A stretch of 64,000 nucleotides of DNA, from assembly GCF_010993735.1 (NCBI RefSeq), contig NZ_WQNI01000013.1, positions 346,665 to 410,664 of the forward strand. The letters are read 5' to 3'. Positions 34,680-44,460 of the stretch are shown piece by piece. The notes beneath the pieces are model-generated. The model worked only from the letters and a program-made list of their open reading frames with translations. It searched no databases and was not told where the DNA came from. Numbering within the stretch: the first letter of the stretch is position 1; each line of letters opens with the position of its first letter. This DNA is from Chelativorans alearensis. GTDB lineage: Bacteria > Pseudomonadota > Alphaproteobacteria > Rhizobiales > Rhizobiaceae. The position numbers and the translations under genes were made by a program.

Positions 34680-35260
34680 CTGAGGCCGTCCTCTCCTTTG
34701 ACGTTCTCGGCCTTGAGGCCGCCCATGCGTGCATGGACGCGCGGGCCGCAGGCCATGGCAAGGCAGAAGAGGATTTCGTCGGGCCGCGGCCCGTCGGCGA
34801 TCCCCACTTCCATGGCGTCGAAATGGCTGCGCACGTAGGCAGCGTTGATGTGGCCGAGGGGGACGTCGATGCGCGCGCCAAAGGCACCGACCTTCTTGGC
34901 CGAGGGCACGATGGCTCTGGAGTCGCCCAGCCGCTCGCGCATGGCGTAGCCGCCGGGCACATGCCACAGGGCGCCGTGCTCCAGTTCGCCCGCCGTGCCG
35001 ACGATGGCGCCCTTGCCGAAGCCGTCGATGACGGAGATGTCTCCGCCGAGCGTTTCGATGAGGCGGTCCGTGAGCTGCAGGCCGAGCGGTTTCAGGTCTT
35101 CCATGGCGCTTTCCAGTTCCTGCGCATAGCGCCCGGCGAAGGGGTTCTTCACCAGCGCCATGGCGGCGGCGCGCCGGCGCGGGGTCGCGGGCGCGGGCCC
35201 GCCCTCGTGGAAGATTTCCTCCGACAGCACGGCGATCTTGCGGATGGTGAATTCAGGCAT
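34676..35260 (-). CDS. DUF1185 (amino-acid synthesis family) protein
   Basis: This 194-residue protein matches PF06684-type proteins (called amino acid synthesis): IRKIAVLSEEIFHEGGP, NPFAGRYAQELESAMEDLKPLG and FGARIDVPLGHINAAYVRSHFDAMEVGIAD. No reaction is established. The gene overlaps the UPF0280 gene by eight bases and the MarR gene by four, placing it firmly in the Mo-hydroxylase/reductase operon. Because no enamidase is seen in the cluster, this protein is a candidate for hydrolysing the ring product, but nothing in the sequence proves it. Confidence 0.8.
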   Translation of the reverse strand: MPEFTIRKIAVLSEEIFHEGGPAPATPRRRAAAMALVKNPFAGRYAQELESAMEDLKPLGLQLTDRLIETLGGDISVIDGFGKGAIVGTAGELEHGALWHVPGGYAMRERLGDSRAIVPSAKKVGAFGARIDVPLGHINAAYVRSHFDAMEVGIADGPRPDEILFCLAMACGPRVHARMGGLKAENVKGEDGLR

Positions 35261-36140
35261 GACAGATGGTCCTCCGGGGAAGCTCGTTGGTATTGCCGCC
35301 GGCTGCCGCAAGCGGGCCGCAGATGCGGCTTTCGCCGCGCAGGAACAGGGCGGCGGAATGGATGTGGCCGCGTTCGGCCATGGCGATCGCCATCGCAAGC
35401 CCACGCTCCAGCGCGGCGGCAATCTCCGTGCTGGAAAGCGGACCTACATCTTGCGTCACCAGCCGGTTGCCGAGATCACTATCGGGATCGATCTCCAAGG
35501 CGGGGATGCGGACAATGCCCGGATGGCCGGGCAGATCGACGGCGTTGGCGATCAGCGTCGCGGCGACGTCGGCCGCCGCCGCGTTCTCCGCCAATATGGT
35601 GACGGCATCGGCGATGCCCAGCGAATGGCTGCGCCCGCGCCAGCCGCTGGTGGCAATGCCGCGAACCGGATCGGCGGCGGCGATGGTCAGGCGATCAGCG
35701 AAGCCATGGCCGGTGCCGGCGATCGCCGCGCTCATGCGTTCGCCCGACGCCAGGTAAAGCGCGACGTCGCCGCCATTGTTAACATAGGCGCGCCGGAGGC
35801 GGCGGCCCGAGACCATGGCCGCCAGTATCTCGTCCGCCACGCTGCCCGCCACCGCCGCCATGGGCGTGACGAAGGTTTGAGAGTGGCGCAACGTCGCCGC
35901 TTCCATGCGTCTGGCCGTCGCGAAGCGGAAAGCGCGGGGCGTCCTGCCCACCGGGCAGCGCAAGGAGGAAAGCTCCGATACGAGTTCTTCCAGGATTGTC
36001 TCGAAGCGCTCGGCGGCCTGGGCATAAGCCGCCTGCCGCTCCTCTTCCGGGCCGAAGGCTTCGATGACGAGGTCGATGGGCCCGTGGTTCATGTGCAGCC
36101 GGCGGCGGTCGGAGAGCCAGGTGACGGCAGGACCGCTCAT
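35253..36140 (-). CDS. UPF0280 (ApbE-like fold) protein
   Basis: This 295-residue protein matches UPF0280: MNHGPIDLVIEAFG, TPMAAVAGSVADEILAAM, AYVNNGGDVALYL and GIATSGWRGRSHSLGIADAVT. The TPMAAVAGS and NNGGD blocks resemble those of FAD:protein FMN transferases, and the family is grouped structurally with ApbE. It overlaps the reductase stop and the DUF1185 start. A role in flavin attachment or maturation of the neighbouring flavoprotein reductase is a reasonable hypothesis, not shown. Confidence 0.82.
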   Translation of the reverse strand: MSGPAVTWLSDRRRLHMNHGPIDLVIEAFGPEEERQAAYAQAAERFETILEELVSELSSLRCPVGRTPRAFRFATARRMEAATLRHSQTFVTPMAAVAGSVADEILAAMVSGRRLRRAYVNNGGDVALYLASGERMSAAIAGTGHGFADRLTIAAADPVRGIATSGWRGRSHSLGIADAVTILAENAAAADVAATLIANAVDLPGHPGIVRIPALEIDPDSDLGNRLVTQDVGPLSSTEIAAALERGLAMAIAMAERGHIHSAALFLRGESRICGPLAAAGGNTNELPRRTICHA

Positions 36141-37663
36141 CCCTTTGGCTCCCGGCGCAGCTGCTGTAGCGGCGGCCAGGGATTGCCCGCCGGCGCTGCC
36201 TTCCCCTCGCGGGTGTTGAAATATTCGCCGCCTTTTTCCAGCACGTCCTCGATCGGGCGGATCTCATCCGTATATCCGCCGAGGCGGATATAGTCGTCGC
36301 GGCGCAGGGTGAATTCGATGGGCGCCACAAGTGCGGGTGTCGGCACGTAACCGAAGGCGTTGTCCGGCATGCGCGAGACGTCGACCATCAGGGTGATGCC
36401 ACCGCCCGGCCAGACGTAGACCGGCGCGCCGCCGCAGGTGACGTAGGTCTGAAGGCCTTGCACGGAGCGGGTGAGGTTCACCGGGTTTTCGGTCACGCCG
36501 GCGCGCAAGCTACCACCCGCCCCGCCCATGAAGAGCACGGTGCAAAGGGCGGGTTCGCAATTCTCCTCGATGAGTTCGACCGATTTGCGCAGCCGTTCCG
36601 GGAACTGCTTCTGCACGGGCTTCAGATCGTCGTCGAGCTCGTAATAGGCGAACTGCTCGCCCGTGGTGGAGACCATGAGCAGGGAAAGGCCGGGCCGCGC
36701 GCCCTTCCTGGCGTTGAAATCGCCCAGGATCTCCAGCGGGTTGGAGATCGTCGTACCGCCCCAGCCGAGCCCCGGCTCCGAGACCTTGAAATAGCGGCCG
36801 GGGGTGGAGCGGCGGCCGATGATCTTTATGCCGGTATCCTCCCAGCCGATGACCTTGCCCGCCTGGTGCTCGGAGACGACGCCGGTGATGTGGTCGTCGA
36901 CCACCACCACCTCGTCCACCAGCCCCCGCCACTGGGTGGCGAACATGCCGATGGTGGCGGAGCCGCAGCCGACCCGCATACGCTCCTCACGTCTGCCGTC
37001 GATGATCGGGGCAGCACCCGCCTGGACAACCACCGTGGCGCCGCCGTCGATGGCGAGTTCCACCGGCTTCTTGTTGCACAGGTCCATGAGCGTGCTGCAG
37101 GTGACGCGGCCTTCCGCCTTGGAGCCGCCGGTGAGGTGCTTCACGCCGCCGAGCGAGAGCATCTGCGAGCCGTATTCGGCGGTGGTCACGTGGCCCACCG
37201 GCTCGCCCTCGGCGCGGACGGTGGCGGTCTCGGGGCCGAGGTGCCGGTCGGTATCGATCTTCACCTTGACGCCGCAATAGGAGAAGATGCCCTCGGTGAC
37301 GACGGTCACGAGGTCGACACCTTCGACCTCCTGGGAGACGATGAAGGGCGCGGGCTTGTAGTCCGGATAGGTGGTGCCGGCGCCGATGGCGCTGACGAAG
37401 CGGCGCTTCGTATTGACCAGTTCGCCGCCCCAGGGTTCCTTGTCGCCGAATGGGACCACCGCGCTGCCCTCCTCCTCGGCGTGCTCGAGGATGGTGACGG
37501 GATCGCAGCGGGTGATCTTACCGCCGAAATTGCCGTAGCGGTCGCAGGCGCCGGTGCGGCCCTCGGCGATGTAGCACATCACCGGGCAGGCGTCGCAGCG
37601 CAGCTTTTCGCCGGTCGGCTTCTGCGGCGGCTCGATCTCGAAGCGTTCGGAAAGCTCGTTCAT
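36137..37663 (-). CDS. 6-hydroxynicotinate reductase-like Fe-S protein
   Basis: This 508-residue protein resembles the enzyme that reduces 6-hydroxynicotinate to 1,4,5,6-tetrahydro-6-oxonicotinate in Eubacterium barkeri, of similar length (about 495). A C-x2-C-x3-C-x9-C cluster at residues 23, 26, 30 and 40 should bind an iron-sulfur centre. Further blocks include IFSYCGVKVKIDTD, GCGSATIGMF and TCGGAPVYVWPGGGITLMVD. Reductive dearomatisation of nicotinate is also known from Azorhizobium. The gene overlaps the Mo-hydroxylase gene by ATGA, which would supply 6-hydroxynicotinate. The assignment is by remembered family similarity plus context; another N-heterocycle substrate remains possible. Confidence 0.7.
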   Translation of the reverse strand: MNELSERFEIEPPQKPTGEKLRCDACPVMCYIAEGRTGACDRYGNFGGKITRCDPVTILEHAEEEGSAVVPFGDKEPWGGELVNTKRRFVSAIGAGTTYPDYKPAPFIVSQEVEGVDLVTVVTEGIFSYCGVKVKIDTDRHLGPETATVRAEGEPVGHVTTAEYGSQMLSLGGVKHLTGGSKAEGRVTCSTLMDLCNKKPVELAIDGGATVVVQAGAAPIIDGRREERMRVGCGSATIGMFATQWRGLVDEVVVVDDHITGVVSEHQAGKVIGWEDTGIKIIGRRSTPGRYFKVSEPGLGWGGTTISNPLEILGDFNARKGARPGLSLLMVSTTGEQFAYYELDDDLKPVQKQFPERLRKSVELIEENCEPALCTVLFMGGAGGSLRAGVTENPVNLTRSVQGLQTYVTCGGAPVYVWPGGGITLMVDVSRMPDNAFGYVPTPALVAPIEFTLRRDDYIRLGGYTDEIRPIEDVLEKGGEYFNTREGKAAPAGNPWPPLQQLRREPKG

Positions 37664-40407
37664 GGGGCTTTCTCCACCGCCTGAATTGCCGCGAGCACGC
37701 GGGCGGGTGTGGCCGGCACCTTGGTGATCTCGGCGCCCGTGGCGTGGCGGATGGCGTTGAGGATCGCCGGCGCGGTCGGGATCAGCACGTGCTCGCCCAG
37801 CCCCTTGGCGCCGAACGGGCCTTCCGGGTCCGGCACTTCTATCAGAATCGTCTCGATCTCCGGCACGTCGCCGATGGTGGGTATGAGATAGTCATGCAGG
37901 TTCTCCGTGCGGCCCGGAATGTACTCTTCCATCAGCGCAAGGCCGATACCTTGCGCGATGCCGCCCTCGATCTGGCCCTCGGCGAGAAGCGGGTTGATCG
38001 CGCGGCCGACGTCATGCGCGGCGGTGACCTTCAGGAGCTTTACCGTGCCCAGCGTCACATCCACCTCCAGCTCCACGAGCTGGGCGCCGTAGCCGTAGAC
38101 GGCGTAGGGCTTGCCCTGCCCCTTCTCGTCGAGCGCCTCGGTCGGCGGGTCGTAGGTGGCTTGCGCGGCGAAGGCGTAGCCGTCCGCGTCGAGCGGCAGC
38201 GACGAGAGGGCGATGCTGCGCCGCACTTCGCCCTCGCTCACCAGGAGGTGCTGGCCTTCGATGGCGATCTCCGCTGCCTCCGAGACGTTGGCGAAGCGCA
38301 GGATCTTCTCGCGCAGCGCACGGCCGGCAAGCTCCGCCGCCTTGCCGGAAACATAGGTCTGGCGCGAGGCCGAGGTCTTGCCGGCATCGGGCGTCATGCT
38401 CGTGTCGCCGCCGATAAGCGTGAAGGCGCAGAGGGGGAGGCCAAGGGCGTCGGCGCAAATCTGGGTCACCACGGTGTTCGAGCCCTGGCCGATGTCGACG
38501 GCACCCTGATGCAGGACGACGCGGCCATCGGGCGTAATACCGAGCTTCATGGTCGATGGGTTGGGCAGTGAGGTGTTGCCGCAGCCATACCAGCAGGAGG
38601 CAACGCCAACGCCGCGACGGGTCTTGCCGGAGGCGGCGTTGTGGCGCGCGGCCTCCTCGAGGGAGCGCCGCCAATGCGGGCGCAGTTGCTCCAGGCACGG
38701 GCGGATGCCGACGCCGCTCTCCAGAAGCTGGCCGCAGGTGGTTTTCTGCCCGTCCGTCAATGCATTGAGGATGCGGAACTCCAGCCGGTCGAGGCCGAGC
38801 TTTTCGGCCAGCCGGTCGTAGAGCGTCTCCTGCATGATGGTGGCCTGGGGCACGCCGAAGCCGCGGAAGGCACCGGACACCGGGCCGTTGGTGTGGATGG
38901 CGCGGCCGACGGCGCGGTAATTGGGCGTGAGATAGGGGCCGGAGGCGTGCACCGGCACGCGGTTGGCCACCGTCGGGCCCCAACTCGCATAGGCGCCGGT
39001 GTTGAAGTCGCCTTCGAAGACCATGCCGGTGACGCGGCCCCGTGCATCCGCCCCGATAGCGGCCTTCATCGAGGCGGGGTGGCGCTTGGTGGTGGAGCGC
39101 ATGGAATCGCCGCGCGTATAGGCAAGGGCCGCCGGGCGCCCGGTCTTCAGCGCTACGAGGCCGATCAGCGGCTGCAGCGAGACGTCGAGCTTGGAGCCAA
39201 AGCCGCCGCCGGTCGCCAGCGGCACGATGCGCACTTTCTCCGGCGGCAGTCCCAGGACGGCGGCCGTGTCGTCGCGGTCCATGTAGGGGGCCTGGGTGCA
39301 CGCCTTGACGACAAGCGTGTCGCCCTCCATGGTGGCATAGCCGGCCTCGGGCTCGATGTAGGCGTGCTCGACATAGGAGGTCTCGATGGCACCGCCGACG
39401 GTGGCATGGGCGCTCGCCAGCGCGGCCTCCGGGTCGCCGCACTCGACGTAGCCCTGTGTCAGCAGGTTGCCGTCGCGGCCCTCATGCAGCGGCGGGAAGG
39501 AGGTTTTCGCCTCCTCGGGCGAAAGTGCGTGGGGAAGCTCCTTCCAGGCAATCGGGAAGTCGGCCAAGTCGAGGTCTTCGATCGCCGCGCGCTCGCCGGC
39601 GATGAGCGCTACAGCCTCGCCGCGGAAGCGCACCCGGTTTTCCGCCAGCGCGGGCTGGTCGGCGAAGGGCGGGATAACGCCGAAGCGGTTGCGGCCGGGG
39701 ATGTCGGCGGCGGTGAATACGGCAAGGATGCCGGGATGTGCGCCGAGGAAGGCGTTCGTGTCGCCGATCTCGAACGCCGCGTGCCAGTGCGGCGAGCGCA
39801 CGACCAGCACGGAAAGCGCATCCTCCGGCCGCTCGTCGGCGCCGAAGATCTCTGCACCCGTCACCTTGCGCTCGCCGTCGAGGCGGATGGGCGAGGCGCC
39901 AACGGCCGCACGGGCGGGGATGAGCGCGGTGTCGAGCGCGGTTGGGCCGTTGGCGTTTGTCACCGCGCGCACGATCTTGCGATATCCCGTGCAACGGCAA
40001 AGGACCCCGCCCAAGGCATCCTGCACTTCAATCTCGCTGGGAGCCGGGTTTTTCTCCAGAAGCGCCGTCGCAGTCACCAGAAGACCCGGCGTGCAGATGC
40101 CGCACTGGGCGGCGCCGTGGCGCAGGAACGACTGCTGCAGGGCCGATAGGGTACCGTTGGCAAGGCCCTCCACCGTGCGCACGCGCGCGCCTTCTACGCT
40201 CGCCGCCGGGGTCAGGCAGGCGCACACCACCTCGCCGTCGACGATAACCGAACAGGCCCCGCAATCGCCGGCGTCGCAGCCGACCTTGGTGCCCGTCAGG
40301 CCGAGCTCATCGCGCAGGACGGAGGAGAGGCGCTGCACGGGCGAGATGGCGAGGGCAACCGGTTTGCCGTTGATCTCGAAGGAGAGGGAGACGGGGGTGG
40401 CGCTCAT
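37660..40407 (-). CDS. Xanthine dehydrogenase-family Mo hydroxylase, fused 2Fe-2S and molybdopterin subunits (probable nicotinate dehydrogenase)
   Basis: This 915-residue protein fuses the small 2Fe-2S subunit (cysteines 44, 49, 52, 62 and 102, 105, 137, 139) with the large molybdopterin subunit (from about residue 175). The large part shows TGGGFGSKLD, AFRGFGVPQ, GQGSNTVV and the catalytic glutamate in PFGAKGLGE at about residue 872. Together with the FAD subunit encoded upstream it should hydroxylate an aromatic N-heterocycle. In context (pncA, 6-hydroxynicotinate reductase) the substrate is most likely nicotinate, giving 6-hydroxynicotinate. Purine oxidation cannot be excluded from sequence. 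Confidence 0.85.
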   Translation of the reverse strand: MSATPVSLSFEINGKPVALAISPVQRLSSVLRDELGLTGTKVGCDAGDCGACSVIVDGEVVCACLTPAASVEGARVRTVEGLANGTLSALQQSFLRHGAAQCGICTPGLLVTATALLEKNPAPSEIEVQDALGGVLCRCTGYRKIVRAVTNANGPTALDTALIPARAAVGASPIRLDGERKVTGAEIFGADERPEDALSVLVVRSPHWHAAFEIGDTNAFLGAHPGILAVFTAADIPGRNRFGVIPPFADQPALAENRVRFRGEAVALIAGERAAIEDLDLADFPIAWKELPHALSPEEAKTSFPPLHEGRDGNLLTQGYVECGDPEAALASAHATVGGAIETSYVEHAYIEPEAGYATMEGDTLVVKACTQAPYMDRDDTAAVLGLPPEKVRIVPLATGGGFGSKLDVSLQPLIGLVALKTGRPAALAYTRGDSMRSTTKRHPASMKAAIGADARGRVTGMVFEGDFNTGAYASWGPTVANRVPVHASGPYLTPNYRAVGRAIHTNGPVSGAFRGFGVPQATIMQETLYDRLAEKLGLDRLEFRILNALTDGQKTTCGQLLESGVGIRPCLEQLRPHWRRSLEEAARHNAASGKTRRGVGVASCWYGCGNTSLPNPSTMKLGITPDGRVVLHQGAVDIGQGSNTVVTQICADALGLPLCAFTLIGGDTSMTPDAGKTSASRQTYVSGKAAELAGRALREKILRFANVSEAAEIAIEGQHLLVSEGEVRRSIALSSLPLDADGYAFAAQATYDPPTEALDEKGQGKPYAVYGYGAQLVELEVDVTLGTVKLLKVTAAHDVGRAINPLLAEGQIEGGIAQGIGLALMEEYIPGRTENLHDYLIPTIGDVPEIETILIEVPDPEGPFGAKGLGEHVLIPTAPAILNAIRHATGAEITKVPATPARVLAAIQAVEKAP

Positions 40408-41264
40408 GCGGCAAGTCCTCCCTCAGCACTGCTGCCCATCGCCTGAAGCAGTGCGCGGGCGACGATCTCGCGCGCGGCCTGCAGGCGGTAGCTCGCCGTG
40501 CCGCGAACGTCGTCGATGGGCGAAAGCTCGGGGAACCCATAAGCGGCGACGATGCCGGCGCAGGCCTGCACCGGGTGGCCTTTCAGCCCATCCTCGAGGC
40601 CGGCAAGGCGTTGAGCGACGGCCGAGCATGAGCCGACGGAGACGGCGGCCTCGGCGATTTGTCCCTGGGCGGCGGTCACGCGCGCGGCCGCCATGGCGAT
40701 GGAGATGACCAGATAGCGGCGGGCGCCAAGCTTGACGAAACCGGAAGCGCCGGTGGCCGCTTGCCGGGGGATGCGGACGGCGGTGACCATTTCGCCGGGC
40801 CCGAGCGCCGTCTTCCGGTTGCCGAGAATGAAGTCTTTCAGCGGCAGGACGCGGGTTTTCTTCACCGAGCGGATTTCCACCTCCGCCTCGAGGATGAGCA
40901 GCGGCGGCACGCCGTCGGCGGCCGGCGAGGCGTTGCAGAGATTGCCGGCGACGGTGCCGCTGTTCTGGATCTGGATCGAGCCCACCTCGCGCGCGGCCAG
41001 CTTCAGCGCGTCGAAGGCGGGCGGCAGAGGATGGCGGAGAACTTCGGTCCACGTGGTGCGGGCACCGATTATGATGTGGCTCTCGGTCTCGGAGATGCCC
41101 TTCAAGACTGCAAGGCCGTTGATGTCGAGCACGTTGCCGCGCAGCGGAGCGCTGCCGAGCGTGGGATAGAAATCCGTGCCGCCGGCAAGCATCGTCCACC
41201 GCGCCTCGTCCAAAAGCCGGAGCGCTTCTTCAAGGTCGGTCGGTTTCGCGTAGCGTGTCGCCAT
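40404..41264 (-). CDS. FAD-binding subunit of the Mo hydroxylase (CoxM type)
   Basis: This 286-residue protein matches the FAD-binding medium subunit of xanthine dehydrogenase-family enzymes: MLAGGTDFYPTLGSAPL (flavin phosphate loop), GSIQIQNSGTVAGNLCNASPAAD and SVGSCSAVAQRLAGLE. It carries electrons from the Mo/Fe-S protein encoded next. The start at 41264 was chosen to give the normal N-terminus MATRYAKPTDLEEAL; a longer frame extends through the promoter and is not real. It is the first gene of the operon, coupled by ATGA to the fused subunit. Confidence 0.88.
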   Translation of the reverse strand: MATRYAKPTDLEEALRLLDEARWTMLAGGTDFYPTLGSAPLRGNVLDINGLAVLKGISETESHIIIGARTTWTEVLRHPLPPAFDALKLAAREVGSIQIQNSGTVAGNLCNASPAADGVPPLLILEAEVEIRSVKKTRVLPLKDFILGNRKTALGPGEMVTAVRIPRQAATGASGFVKLGARRYLVISIAMAAARVTAAQGQIAEAAVSVGSCSAVAQRLAGLEDGLKGHPVQACAGIVAAYGFPELSPIDDVRGTASYRLQAAREIVARALLQAMGSSAEGGLAA

Positions 41265-41329
41265 GCCGCGCTGCCTGCCTCGTTCCCCGTCGCGCCTTCT
41301 CTTGTCGTTCGTGCGGGCGCGGAATTCGT

Positions 41330-41367
41330 TCGTGTACAAATGATATACCTCGCGGCCGGCTTGTCAA
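41330..41367 (-). promoter_or_regulatory. Promoter and candidate repressor operator of the nicotinate operon
   Basis: On the minus strand TTGACA (41362-41367) and TATCAT (41340-41345) are 16 bases apart, a good sigma-70 promoter. The next bases, 41339 to 41330, read TTGTACACGA, and the same element (TTGTACACAA) follows the -10 box of the binding-protein gene. A protein bound there would cover the transcription start. The site also lies 81 bases before divergent pncA, so it could control both directions. Confidence 0.65.
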
Positions 41368-41419
41368 AGGGGAACATTGGGCTAGGTTGCGGGAGGACCC
41401 ACGCAAACGGAGACGCGGC

Positions 41420-42019
41420 ATGGCCGACGAGGCGCTCATCGTCATCGACGTTCAGAACGATTTCTGCCCCGGCGGGGCGCTGGCCGTGGAAGCGGGGGAC
41501 GAGGTGGTGCCGGTGATCAACCGGCTGATCCAGCGCTTCGACCATGTGGTGCTGACGCAGGACTGGCACCCGGCCGGCCACTCCAGCTTCGCCTCCTCGC
41601 ATCCGGGCAAGGCGCCGTTCGAGACAATCGAAATGCCCTATGGCGAGCAGACGCTGTGGCCGGACCACTGCGTACAGGGGACGAAAGGCGCGGCGTTCCG
41701 CGAGGGGCTGGAATGGACCAAGGCGGAGCTCGTCATCCGCAAGGGGTTTCGCAAGGAAATCGACAGCTATTCGGCTTTTTTCGAGAACGACCACGAAACG
41801 CCCACCGGGCTCACCGGCTATCTGCGTGAGCGCGGCATCGCCAGGGTGACGTTCGCCGGGCTCGCCACGGATTTCTGCGTGGCGTTCTCGGCACTCGACG
41901 CGCGGCGCCAGGGGTTCGAGGCGACGGTGATCCTGGGGGCCTGCCGGGGGATCGACCTCGGCGGTTCGATGGCGGCGATGACGCAGCGGATGCGGGAGGC
42001 GGGGGCGGGGCTCGCTTAG
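41420..42019 (+). CDS. pncA: Nicotinamidase
   Basis: This 199-residue isochorismatase-fold amidase has the catalytic triad Asp10 (VIDVQNDF), Lys108 (VIRKGF) and Cys153 (ATDFCVAF), and metal ligands Asp48, His50 and His83 (TQDWHPAGHSSF; WPDHCVQGT). It hydrolyses nicotinamide to nicotinate and ammonia. GGAG lies seven bases upstream. In most bacteria it serves NAD salvage; here it diverges from the Mo-hydroxylase operon, so it can feed the catabolic route with nicotinate. It converges with the transporter genes. Confidence 0.92.
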   Translation: MADEALIVIDVQNDFCPGGALAVEAGDEVVPVINRLIQRFDHVVLTQDWHPAGHSSFASSHPGKAPFETIEMPYGEQTLWPDHCVQGTKGAAFREGLEWTKAELVIRKGFRKEIDSYSAFFENDHETPTGLTGYLRERGIARVTFAGLATDFCVAFSALDARRQGFEATVILGACRGIDLGGSMAAMTQRMREAGAGLA

Positions 42020-42068
42020 ACCAGGATGAAGCGCGCTGGGGTGGTCCGACCTCATCCGGCCCCAGGCC

Positions 42069-42776
42069 CTACCCCACCCCCACGTACCGGTGCACCATCT
42101 CCGGGTCCTCGCGCAGCCGCGCCACGTCCACCGTCTCCCGGTTCTGCCCGTTCTCGATGAAGGAGACGCGGTCGGCGACGGGGAGGACGGCGTCGACGCG
42201 CTGCTCGACGAGGATGGTGGAGACGCCGTGCTCGCGCAGGGCGGAAACGGTCTCGCGGATGCGGGCGATCATGGAGGGCATGAGGCCTTCGGTCGGCTCG
42301 TCGAGGAGGAGCACGTCCGGCTCCAGGCAGAGCGCACGGGCCATGGCGAGCATCTGCTGCTCGCCGCCGGAAAGGGTGCCGGAGCGCTGTCTCAGCCGCT
42401 CGCGCAGGATGGGGAAGAGGCTGAGCACATGCTCGCGCGTGGCTTCGCCCTTGTTGCGGGCCATGAGGCCGATTTCGAGGTTTTCGGCGACGGTGAGCTC
42501 GGCGAAGAGGCGGCGGCCCTGCGGCACGTAGGCAACGCCTGCCTTGGGTACTTCGTGGGCGGCCAGGCGCGACAGCGCCATTTCGCCTTTCAGGATGCTG
42601 CCGGCGCGCACGGGCAAAATGCCCATGACGGCCTTCAAGGCCGTGGTCTTGCCGGCGCCGTTGCGGCCCAGCAGGCAGTGGACCTCGCCCTCATAGAGTT
42701 CGAGCGAGAGGCCGCGCAGGATCTGCACGTCGCCGTAGAAGCAGTCGATCCGGTCGAGTTTCAGCGCAGTCGCCAT
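42069..42776 (-). CDS. LivF-type ABC transporter ATPase
   Basis: This 235-residue ATPase has Walker A GRNGAGKTT, signature LSGGEQQMLAMARAL and Walker B VLLLDEPTEGL, with the HAAT-family C-terminus (ILVEQRVDAVLPVADR). It is the last gene of a binding-protein/LivH/LivM/LivG/LivF set and would power import of a small organic molecule. It follows the LivG-type gene by two bases. A 49-base gap separates it from convergent pncA. Confidence 0.88.
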   Translation of the reverse strand: MATALKLDRIDCFYGDVQILRGLSLELYEGEVHCLLGRNGAGKTTALKAVMGILPVRAGSILKGEMALSRLAAHEVPKAGVAYVPQGRRLFAELTVAENLEIGLMARNKGEATREHVLSLFPILRERLRQRSGTLSGGEQQMLAMARALCLEPDVLLLDEPTEGLMPSMIARIRETVSALREHGVSTILVEQRVDAVLPVADRVSFIENGQNRETVDVARLREDPEMVHRYVGVG

Positions 42777-42778
42777 CG

Positions 42779-43506
<728 letters not shown>

Positions 43507-43528
<22 letters not shown>

Positions 43529-44460
43529 CTTTCGCGCACCGTGCCGGCGATGCCCTTCGGGAAATAGAGGATGAGCAGGATGAGAGCGAGGCCGACGACC
43601 AATAGATACGCGGTGGTGTAATCCGACGCCGTGTCGATGATGTAGAACATGAACAACGTGCCGATAAGGGGCCCCAGCGTGGTCGCGGCGCCGCCGAGAA
43701 GGACCCAGAGAAGCGGCAGGATGGAATACTGGATGGAAGCGAAGCCGGAGCCGACATAGCCGAAGAGAACGGCATAGGCGGCGCCCGCAGCGGCGCAGAT
43801 GAGGCCGGAGATCACCACGGAAGCGAGCTTGTTGGCAAAGACGTCGTAGCCCAGCATGCGCATGCGCTCCTCGTTCTCGCGGATGGCGATCAGCGCCCGG
43901 CCATAGGGGGAGCGGACGAGGATGAGGACGAGGCCAAGCACGATAGTGAGGAGCGCCAGTGCGGCCATATAGCGGGTGGCCGGGTCGGTGAGGCTGAAGC
44001 TCGCGCCGGGCAGGGCGAGCGAGCGCATCGCCTGCGGCAGGACCAGGCCTTCCTCGCCGCGTGTATAGGTCGTGAAGTAGAGGGTGGTCAGGTAGAAGAC
44101 CTGGGCGAACATGAGGGTGACGATCATGAAGGCGACCCCCGTCGTCCTCAGCGCCAGGAAGCCGACGACGAGCGCAAGAAGGGTGCCGGCGAGAAGGCCG
44201 GCGCCAAGGGCCGGCCAGACGCTCCAGCCGAGATGGTAGATGGTGAGGCCGGCGCCGTAGAGGCCGGCGGCGAAGAACATGGCGTGCCCGAGGCTCAAAA
44301 GCCCGGTGTAGCCGAAGGCCAGGTTGTAGCCCATGGCGAAGACGGCCAGCACCATGACGCGGGAGAAGATGCCGCGGTGATATTCCGGCAGCAGGAAGTT
44401 GAGGGCGAAGAGCAGCAGGATAACAGCTGCGTGGAGCCAGAGGCTTTTTACATTCGTCAT
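43507..44460 (-). CDS. LivM-type ABC transporter permease
   Basis: This 317-residue permease has about eight to nine membrane segments and the LivM motifs NLAFGYTGLLSLGHAMFFAAG, the EAA-like cytoplasmic loop ALIAIRENEERMRMLGYDV and the end ASDYTTAYLLVVGLALILLILYFPKGI. It forms the channel with the LivH-type permease, whose gene it overlaps by ATGA. The carried molecule may be nicotinate or nicotinamide, judging by the neighbours. Confidence 0.87.

Noticed and set aside
36458..37684. Long plus-strand frame opposite the reductase gene
   Set aside because: Antisense shadow; His/Asp/Ala-rich without domain similarity.
37660..41264. Purine (xanthine) dehydrogenase operon
   Set aside because: Subunit fusion order, the adjacent reductase-like protein and pncA, and absence of xdhC and purine genes favour an N-heterocycle such as nicotinate; not fully excluded.
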